From NCBI GenBank assembly GCA_025024175.1, contig QCXZ01000137.1:77624680-77688679 (forward strand): DNA of 64,000 bases, in the 5' to 3' direction. Source of the DNA: Rhyzopertha dominica (lineage: Eukaryota > Arthropoda > Insecta > Coleoptera > Bostrichidae). Made by a program: the position numbers and the translations under genes. Under the pieces are notes generated by a model. That model was not told the DNA's origin, searched no databases, and was given only the letters and a program-made list of their open reading frames with translations. Below, one piece after another: positions 56,151 to 64,000 of the stretch (its first letter is position 1; every line of letters starts with the position of its first letter).

Positions 56151-56788
56151 AAGAAACGAAAAACACGGGAAAACACAAAAAATCGAATAGTTGACAGAAA
56201 AAAAGAAAATAAATTTGACACAGCACAAGAAGGGATTAGAAGAGATTAAATAAACAGGTTCACAGGAGAATATTTTAGAGAGTGCGTTTCCAGGAATTAT
56301 AGTTTTTTATGCATATTATTTTCTTAAAACAATTAAAAGTTGATTGCGGGTAAATCTTTTTGAATAAATAATTTGTATTCATGTTAAAATTGAGTACGGT
56401 CCATGCTCACAGATCTCATTCAAATCTATCTAAACATTACTTTTATGAACCTTTACGGACGATCAAAACCACATTTGCAGAATACTTCTGGTCTGTTTTT
56501 AATTAGTAAATATTGGCATTCATATATGTTTCGAAATTTCAGAAGAATGTACCAGTGTTGCGTTTGATAAAAGTAGGTTATTCCTTGCTTTCGATTCAAA
56601 GATTTTCTAGATAGCGCCAAACACTACAAACATCAATTTTATCACAGAATGTGAAATAACTGTGGAATGGTGCTGCTTAGTATATTAGCTAACACAGACG
56701 TATGGCTCGAAGGTACATCGCTCTTTTGTAATTTGAGTTTCGGTTCCATTACTCGTACATTGCAAGCTTATACTTATCGAATACCTAC

Positions 56789-57040
56789 CTGATAAATGAA
56801 CACCAGCGGAAATTGCAACAGGAACCACCACCATCCGTAAAGATCGTAACGGTAGTACACCGAGCTCCACTCGCCATCATTGGCCACATAGCAGGCGATG
56901 ACGGCGGCAAGTGTCGAATTCAGCAATAACGTCGTGGACCCCAACATAATTTCGTGTCTTTCCAGTTCTGGGGAGAGCCATTTGTGGGGCTGGCACTTCC
57001 ATTCTTCCGCTTTGTCGCGCTGGCGAACGTAGAAGTACCA
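56789..57040 (-). CDS. Fatty-acid hydroxylase-superfamily protein, first visible exon
   Basis: 252-bp exon (84 codons), acceptor TTTTGTTTTAG (AG at 57042-57041), donor GTAGGT (56788), phase 0 at both ends. It reads WYFYVRQRDKAEEWKCQPHK, WLSPELERHEIMLGSTTLLL, NSTLAAVIACYVANDGEWSS, then a Trp-rich membrane segment GWWWFLLQFPLVFIYQ. The RRD..EWKCQP and LERHEI.LGS motifs are characteristic of the insect CG1998/CG11162 group. Codon use is GC-rich compared with the flanks. Upstream exons carrying the start and first membrane segment should lie above 57042 on this strand but were not recognised, so the gene is incomplete here. Confidence 0.92.
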
Positions 57041-57042
57041 CT

Positions 57043-58499
57043 AAAACAAAAAATGCCGCTGTCCGATTACCCATGCAAAAGAATAGGTCTTAAAAGTTTA
57101 CGACCCAGCCATCCCCACGTTTCCGACACAACAAATTTTTACGCGTAGACATAAAGGGCCGTTTTGCACCTTTCTCCGTTTATGTTCTATCTTGACGGCA
57201 ATATGCACCGTGTTGTAATATATAGCCGAGGAAACCATGAAATATTGCAAGACGCGCTCGATACGGATGAAGCTTTTGGTAATATGACCAATATAAGTGG
57301 CATTGACAGCGTACCCACTAAGGCTTACATAAGTTCCTTGAAAATCTTTAGGGTGTTGGTTATTAAATTTACAAATTGATTAAACACGCATATTAATTCT
57401 ATTCTGTTTCAAAACCAGACACAGTCCACGTCTAAAATATTCGCCAGGTAATGATTTTTTTACGGTAATGGCGTTCTCTCAAAATGTAAAACAGTCGCAA
57501 CTAACTTCAAAATTTGAAAAGCAAGTGATGTCATGTTTACTTTTTACTTATTATTATCTTCACAGTCGATTCAATTTGTAGACTGAATAATTGACACGGA
57601 CAACTTATAACGCCAACTAAGCGCATGCGTTAGTGTACAGACGAAAATATATTTTTGCCGCAAAAAATGTGATGAAAAGAATTTGTCTTCAGCGGTAGAA
57701 CACTTAGTAGCTAATGGAATTGACAAACCGAATTTCGATAAACGATACTGACATTATTATATTCAGTAAGCAACAACTCACATCCATTTTGGCATTCATC
57801 AATCAACAACCCCTTTTATGTACAACGCGAGTAACTATAAATGGCAATTTATGCCTTCCTAGTACCTTCTAGCATGACACTTTTTTTTAACTTATCGCTA
57901 AAGAATAGCGTTATGGGTTTTTGCATCATAAAGTTAAAAGCTTGTAGCGAGCAAGAATTTATTAAATCTTCTTTGCCCGCTATTTATATTTATTATTACA
58001 TTTTCCAAATAAGTTCATTTCATTCTATAATGTATGCGGATCTTCTTTGCCCGCTATTTATATTTATTATTACATTTTCCAAATAAGTTCATTTCATTCT
58101 ATAATGTATGCGGTTATCGTAATGTTACAAAGTTCAACTACCGTCCTTATAAATACAGGTACTTGAAAACGTATAGGTGTGGATGTGATAATTTATTATT
58201 TGATGATGATCCGTATTCAAGTGCAAAAAATTTATTATAATTTGGTTTTAAACATTTGCAATAGGAAAACATAACCAAGAAATACCTGTGGTCCATATAA
58301 ATATATTTAGGCCTTCTTAATGATTTTGTCATGTCCACGCAGTTTTAAAAAGCTCGGGCAACATTCCTTCATATTTTTCTTCGACAAAGATATCGATAAA
58401 AGTGTTGCTGAAACCAACAAATTGACTTGTAACCACTGTACCCCGTTATAATAATGTTTGTTTAATAGCAATAATGCTAACATAAATACATCACAAATC
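57043..58499. other. Likely hydroxylase intron or 5' flank, no exon recognised
   Basis: A 71-codon plus frame (57164-57379) has no known family. A 74-bp tandem duplication is at 57966-58113. Confidence 0.4.
57966..58113. repeat. Tandem duplication, 74-bp unit, two identical copies
   Basis: The unit starting ATCTTCTTTGCCCGCTATTT and ending ATAATGTATGCGG occurs at 57966-58039 and immediately again at 58040-58113, identical as far as read. Such identity indicates a very recent duplication or an assembly artefact. Confidence 0.92.
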
Positions 58500-59880
58500 A
58501 TGAATAACTTTTTAAATTTTTTAAACTGCCTACATTTCTAGTACCTAATGGTTGATTGATAAATAAGCGCAAACTATTGCTAATAATTTGGTTCTGGCCA
58601 TAAGCTGTTCTACCAAATTGAATGTAATAATTTTGATCAGGACGAGTATTATATGAATGTATATCTCTTATGTGCTTTATGTTTGCCATTTTATTAATAA
58701 AAGTCAAGGTAATGTAGCGGATTCTTTGTTTGATATTCATAATCTTTAAAGTATTTAACACAGTTCGTACACTAACAAAAATATCACAGCCCAGTACGAC
58801 AAGCATTAGTTTATTCTGCTGCTTTTGAAGCCCATCAAGTTCTCTCTGGTTAAGCATCGACAGTATAAATCCGCAGTAATCAATATGTGGTAGAACAAGT
58901 GTTTTATACAATTTCATTTTCTAATTTCTTGCCTATTCAACTAATTATACATAACTAGCATGACCTTTGAGATTTAATATTGAATCCAAGACATCACTTA
59001 GATATTAAATTTCTGAAACATTTTTTTTAATTTTTACCACTTAAGGCATTGTTTTCTAAATCTACTTTTTTTAAATACATACCATTAGATTTATTTATGT
59101 TTTTATATATATTATGGTTACCCAACCACTCACATAAACCTCTTATTTCCAATTGCAGAACATTTCTAATGTTACTGACATCATCACCGACAAAGTATAT
59201 TACCGTGTCATCTGCAAATAGCTATATTTTACACATTCTCATTCTCCGTACAATATTGCTAATATATATAAGACAAACAGTAAAGGCTCCAGTCCAGAAA
59301 CAACATTTTTTTTTGTTATTTTTCATAGCACTTTTCGAGCAGATTATTAATGACTGTATTATAGATTCACACAACTGCTAGTCCCGAAAATCAGTTTACC
59401 ATTCACTTAATATGATGTTTACTTATAGAAAATCTGCCAGTTGTTTCTTCACTATAAACTCCAGTAGGTCTTTATATGTGGGTAACATATTTATAGGTCT
59501 AAATTCGTTAATTTCTATTGTATTTGCTTTCTTTGAACTGGTGTAATTGTAGAGGTTTCCCAGCTTTGTAGAAAGTAACCCTGCTCTAAGGAGGTATTAA
59601 TGACATACAGGAATCTATCGCCCATTACTTCAAAAGTCAGCTTCAGTGCTGCCATTCTTATTGGGTAGTTCTGTTACCAACTTTCGCAGTTCTTGCCATT
59701 ATATTGTATCAATTGTATTTGCCGCAGAGATTTTGTTTGTCTGATTTTGTCCAATATTTATTGGATCCTGTGTATAAAATATTAGTTTATTTGCTCCGCA
59801 ATATCTTTTTCATTGGTCAGTATTCTATTGTTAACTCTAGTTTTAGTGGTTTTTTGTTACACCGCTCCTACTAGTTCATT
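58500..59880 (-). mobile_element. Non-LTR retrotransposon (CR1/Jockey-like LINE) RT fragment
   Basis: Minus strand, frame-broken: VMGDRFLYVINTSLEQGYFL, QSWETSTITPVQ (about 59630-59540), KLTNLDL.ICYPHIKTY, then LFADDTVIYFVGDDVSN (catalytic box about 59215-59165) and IRGLCEWLGNHNIY. The last 139 codons are intact (58917-58498): MKLYKTLVLPHIDYCGFI, LDGLQKQQNKLMLVVL, RIRYITLTFINKMANIKHIR, SYNTRPDQNYYIQFGRTAYG. This is the usual C terminus of these LINEs. Confidence 0.82.
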
Positions 59881-61111
59881 CAATGCCTTTCATAAATTTT
59901 TTTGTTCTGCGCCTACTTTATTTACTTTATTGTGATAGTATTATTTCTTCTTGTTTCGTATTTCTTTTACTACTTGTCTTGTCAATCATTTCCCAGTTCT
60001 GTTGCTACCGCTTCTTTAAAACTACTGTCCCTTTTACTCATCATATCTCTAATTTCTGGATTTCACCAATTTTTGTTCTTGCTCTTCTGGTATGAATTTA
60101 TTTAGTGATATTAGAATTACAGTTATTAATTGATCTGCTGTTTCAATCTCGTTTTCATTCTTATGATCAAACAGCTCACCATGAAGGTCAAGTTCCCTAA
60201 GCTTTCTTATAATTCTATCCCAATAAATCCATGATCTGTTATTCTGTTATTCTTTGTGTAATAAGAATTTAATTTTGTATAATGAGTTACGAATTCAATG
60301 ATATGAACATAGTAATAAATCCGGAGCGGAACCGGAGAGATCTACCAAAAGAGCATGGGTCTTTTATTTAATTTCTGGTACCAAATGCGGCGCAAACAGT
60401 TCCCTGCGACAGGCAAACAGACAAGATTAATCCTTGAAGATTAGCGGGTGAAGCGAGATGACTAAGAAAAAGGGTAAACACGGGGACATCTGTGTTGTGT
60501 GTTTTAATAGATGGCCTAATTCAGCCAGCAGCACTGAATGAAACTCGGAAACATCGAAGAGCACCGCCTGTGCGGAGTGACAGTTTGTTTGCAAGCTTCT
60601 GTTTGTGTAAGGTTTTAGCACGTTGTCCTACAGGTCGACTTCAGTAAATTAGATTTCTTTGTGTTGGCCTATTCAAAGGGAATTCTCCGGGAAAAATCTA
60701 CTCAAAAGAGATTGCTTTGTGGGCCGCTTTTTAGTCAACCACGTTTGCTCCCGGAATTACCGCTACCCAACTATTTTATAATGAAATTTGCTTTTATAAA
60801 CACCTGCACCGTAAACATGGAAATAAATACAAAACTTTGAGTATGTACTATCAATATCACTGTCAGTTTTTAGATCTATAATTAGGTGTTTAACAATATT
60901 CTTCCTATATTCATCTTCTATCTTTATTACGAGTAGATTTTTTCCAAGCACCCGCAGTTGTTAAATCAAATGTTTCTCGAATCATAGCAATGTTTCATTG
61001 CTAAAAATTTCCGCATTTACGAGCTACCTACCTAGCTAGCTAGCATTTTACATCTAGGTGTTAGGCATTAGGCACAAATCTATTTTCACTACCGGCATGC
61101 AAAATTCATGT
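59881..61111. other. No gene; GC-elevated island at about 60300-60780
   Basis: The island lacks a convincing coding frame on either strand and no exon of the hydroxylase gene was found in it. It may be conserved non-coding DNA near the gene's 5' side. Confidence 0.3.
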
Positions 61112-61252
61112 GCTTTTACCATTAGAACCCTCAGCAAATCCCTTTTGGACTGTTTCATGTTCGGATTTATTCGTATCAAATAAAGTCTCGTCTAAATAAA
61201 GTATTTGTCTATTTCCTTCTCGATATCGTCTAATTTCTTGTAGATAACGATG
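61112..61252 (-). pseudogene. DD82E-type transposase fragment around the first catalytic Asp
   Basis: Minus strand RHRYLQEIRRYREGNRQILY followed by LDETLFDTNKS corresponds to the helix and YLDET/YMDET box seen near 41575. The flanking sequence does not continue the protein. Confidence 0.6.
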
Positions 61253-61339
61253 TCGCCACCACATATGTATGTATACACATACCACGTTGAAAATGAAAGT
61301 GGTAAACATATTATTAAACCTCCAGGTCAATGACACTTT

Positions 61340-62999
61340 GTAACGTGTTTTTCCTTCTCTTATAACATCTATTAATCAAAACGGTAGTACGCGGGAATTC
61401 TTATTAAAATTCTTAAAACTCAATCAAATGCACAACATTTAGTATAATTATCGCGAGAAAATCCTTCAACAGTTTTTTTGTTGCCCGATAAAATTTAGCA
61501 CTCCATCGCGTACGAAGGCATTCTAGAAGAACCGCTTAACGAGTGGGCTAGCTTCGTGTAAATACTTACCTTTTAATTTAAATTCAGCGGTGCATTTGAG
61601 ATCTGTGCACACCAGCCTTGTTTTGAAGCCGAAACAGAAGTAACCCTCAATAAGAACGAGGTATTGTCTAAATTTTATCTTTTATTTACTAACGCCAATT
61701 TCATAATTTCGTTAGGGTTCTAAGGTGGGAACTGCAGACATAGGTACTACCGTCAAATAGGCGAATCAAATTCGTTGAGCAGCCAAATTTTTGGACCAGC
61801 TAATGTGTACCTACCCGAAAAGGGAAAGCCGTTACAACCTTTTGAAGGGGACTGTGATAACTTCAACTAATATGGCGGAACACGGACCATCCTTGGCCGC
61901 TGGCGTAGACAGCTAAGTGTACTATTACAATATTTTTTTTTGGATTTTCAAAAACTGCATTAAAAAACTTTTACACGTAACATCTTCATTAATAAATTCT
62001 ATACATTTTTCAAAACGCATGTGAAATGAAGCAAGGCCTCGCTCTTACTATTGTTAAATTCGATTCCGTTAAACCTAAGTTCAGTGATAATTTAAATCAT
62101 AAATTTATTATATATTGTACTTGAAGAAACTTAAATTGAACAAAGTTTTAATAGAGATAATTCCCCTCCAATAGTCGTTTTATTAAAAACTAGGCATTTC
62201 CAGTTTTGGGCCTTTTTTTCAAAATTTAATTTTAATTTAAAATCTAAAAATTTTAAATTTAAAAGCTGGTGGCGCCCTTTTTCCTTAAAAATAATTGTGT
62301 TGGTTGCAAATTTCTATTAATCAAAATATAAATAAAATAAGATCTCAGAACCCCGGCCATTTGCCGCCGAAATTCGAGCTGCCATAGCGGCCAACCCTCA
62401 ATAGGGCATCTGAAGGCCATAACTTTTCCAAAATGAAGAGGGTGATTGTAACCAAGACTTCAAAAAGCGGTGGTGAATCCAGGTATAAATAAAATCTAGG
62501 TGTCGAAAGGGCTATAACCGTGACCTCAATAAATAAAAAATAATCAAGGACATGACGATTAGGAAATGCAGCTGTATAGATATGCTGAAAAGGATACCAA
62601 CCTAGCAGTTAGATACACCTTTTTGAAGTACTACAATTCTTTCGCATATTTGTGACGCTTCAACAGAAATTGCAATGATGGTATTTAAAGTAGTAACGTA
62701 TTATCAGAAAGTAACCCTTTCCAAAGCGACCCATCTCCAATGTTAACTTCTAAAGTGCCCTGTTTCCAGTTTTTTGTTGCTAATCAACCTACTTAGGAAT
62801 TGTAGAAGACTAGAAGGGGTTTGATTGAAGAAAAGGGGCTTCATCAACCGATTAGTATTTTTGAAACGGTGCAGAGGTAAAAAGATTGTACCAAATTTTC
62901 TTAGTATTAAAACAACACAAACACACACAAGTCAAACAAACTTATGCTTCAAACTAATTTCGCTTAATTAGGGAACGCATACACAACACACGTAGGCAT
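61340..62999. other. AT-rich, mostly unassigned
   Basis: Apart from the finger-like remnant at 61.5-61.7 kb, only a GC-richer patch at about 62340-62520 stands out. No gene supported. Confidence 0.3.
61500..61690 (-). pseudogene. Possible FLYWCH-type zinc-finger remnant
   Basis: Minus-strand reading of about 50 codons from 61677: QYLVLIEGYFCFGFKTRLVC, TDLKCTAEFKLKGKYLHEAS, then PLVKRFF and a stop. The pattern of a GY-aromatic start, a C-x4-C pair and a following basic/His region resembles FLYWCH fingers found in insect proteins and transposons. The usual Trp is absent and only one finger is present. Weak assignment. Confidence 0.25.
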
Positions 63000-63009
63000 C
63001 ATGGCAAAT

Positions 63010-64000
63010 TGTGAAACTTTTTTATGAAGATTTCAAGGAAGGTTTACACAAAAAGTATGCAAACATCACTTTAACAAGGCCAAGGGACATAACGTATTTA
63101 AATTTGAGAAATTCAATACCATTAAACACACTACGATAAACCTGTCAAAAGAGAGGGTCTTAGATGCTACAATAATTATTTTAGCGAAGGGGATGAACTT
63201 TGCTGTTACGTCACAGACAATTACAAAAGTGGAGAGGATGGCGTCTGTGGCATCTTATATAGGACTGCTCTCAAAAGACCAAGCGAATATGATTAGGATG
63301 GATGTACGCCCAAACCTAATGTGACATCTGAAGAAATGAAAACTCTTAAGGATTTGAATGCAGATAAGTCCATTATAGTTACTAGAGCAGATAAAGATTC
63401 AGCCACATTAATTTTAGATAGAAAGATTGTGAGACTACAGTTAGAGAATTATTAGATGGGGAAACGTAAACAATTATCCCGAGATTCTACCTCAAAAATT
63501 TTCGTGATTACTAATGATCTTATCAAAACTTCCAATCATTCGAATGAGCAGAAGTCTTTTTTAATTGTTTCCGATTGCAAGGCACCTAAATTGTATAATT
63601 TGCCCAGAATCCATTAAACTAATGTCCCGTTAAGAACTACGGTCGGTATGACTGGCAGTCCTTGTTACAGATTGGTAAAATATTGTGCTAACTATTTAAG
63701 ACCTTATGTAGGAAAAACTAGTAATTTCATCAGGAATTCTTCAGAAGGTTTAGGTATTTCAGAAGAAGACACTTCAACTAGTTTTGACGTGGTTTCTTTA
63801 TTTACTAAAGTATGCATACTTGAAACGATAGATATTATCAAATCCAAACTTAATATAGATCCCCTAGGCGACACAATAGCCAGACTATCTGAATACTCTT
63901 TAAAATCAACCTNTTTCTTATGGAGCACAATGAATCTCAGACGAAAGTTCTTTACAAGAAGTAATTGATCATCTTAAATCAGCGCTAGTAAATTCTCAGC
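63010..64000 (+). mobile_element. Penelope-like element, N-terminal and RT part, running off the window
   Basis: Plus strand: FKFEKFNTIKHTTINLSKER and VLDATIIILAKGMNFAVTSQ (63100-63220), DLNADKSIIVTRADKDSATL (about 63352-63410), KAPKLYNLPRIH (63582-63616). Then an open frame of 106 codons (63648-63968): GSPCYRLVKYCANYLRPYVG, KTSNFIRNSSEGL, TSFDVVSLFTKVCILETIDI, DTIARLSEYSLKST. Together these are the PLE N terminus, the LYGLPKIH-type box and the DVVSLFT motif of the palm. The GIY-YIG part would lie beyond 64000. Several frameshifts and one N break it. Confidence 0.87.

Larger units (their letters stand above)
53900..56788 (-). other. Hydroxylase intron of about 2.9 kb with a LINE
   Basis: Contains the LINE at 55030-56150, a 37-bp tandem duplication (55385-55458) and a 27-bp segment shared with 1410-1436 (54896-54922). 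No additional exon was found; reading continues VFIYQ to DYATYW without a gap. Confidence 0.7.

Noticed and set aside
57164..57379. 71-codon plus frame beside the hydroxylase exon
   Set aside because: No known domain, no splice context, ordinary base composition.
1..64000. CRISPR arrays, bacterial operons, plasmid or phage genes
   Set aside because: No regularly spaced repeats, no ribosome-binding-site-led gene clusters; all coding evidence is eukaryotic.

Overview
The window looks like an AT-rich, transposon-dense piece of an insect chromosome. It has no bacterial-style operons. Host exons are short, bounded by GT/AG splice sites and separated by long introns. Around them lie non-LTR retrotransposons, Penelope-like elements (PLEs), IS630/Tc1/mariner elements and hAT elements, many nested and nearly all broken. 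Isolated N bases suggest a draft or polymorphic assembly. A beetle is a reasonable guess but is not proven by the sequence.

Two protein-coding host genes can be read. (1) On the + strand, four exons (4014-4163, 14086-14160, 14225-14314, 14459-14610) give the last Ig domain, a Thr/Ser-rich linker and a hydrophobic GPI-type tail of a DIP/Lachesin-family neuronal cell-adhesion protein. Every splice junction is phase 1. The upstream exons lie outside the window or are not visible. (2) On the - strand, four exons (57040-56789, 53899-53716, 53401-53229, 51969-51739) give 279 contiguous residues to the stop codon of a membrane fatty-acid hydroxylase-superfamily protein (CG1998/CG11162-like) with its three His boxes. 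Its N-terminal exons were not found. A degenerate U1 snRNA copy lies at about 31367-31547.

Layout. 1-14.6 kb: PLE fragment, DIP exon 1, a mariner with TIRs, a GC-rich island, a LINE and the DIP terminal exons. 15.3-18.0 kb: a Tc1 element with a hAT inside its transposase gene. 18.9-20.0 kb: PLE. 22.6-24.9 kb: LINE split by a second hAT family. 27.3-30.3 kb: LINE split by a 2.5-kb long-TIR element. 31.4 kb: U1 copy. 31.9-35.9 kb: PLE with inverted terminal repeats, split by a hAT that is itself split by a 1.06-kb foldback element. 38-51 kb: LINEs, a DD82E-type transposase, a PLE and a fairly intact LINE reverse transcriptase. 51.7-57.0 kb: hydroxylase gene with TEs in its introns. 58.5-64 kb: LINE, transposase scraps and a PLE running off the end.

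The most interesting signal is a set of seven hammerhead-ribozyme-like motifs (CTGANGA, stem II, GAAA, palindromic stem III, type I topology). They sit in or near PLE terminal repeats at about 4.6, 27.9, 31.9, 33.6, 45.8, 49.2 and 53.1 kb. The helices are conserved as pairs while their sequences differ, which argues for selected RNA structure. One of these repeats ends about 11 bp from a splice donor of the hydroxylase gene.
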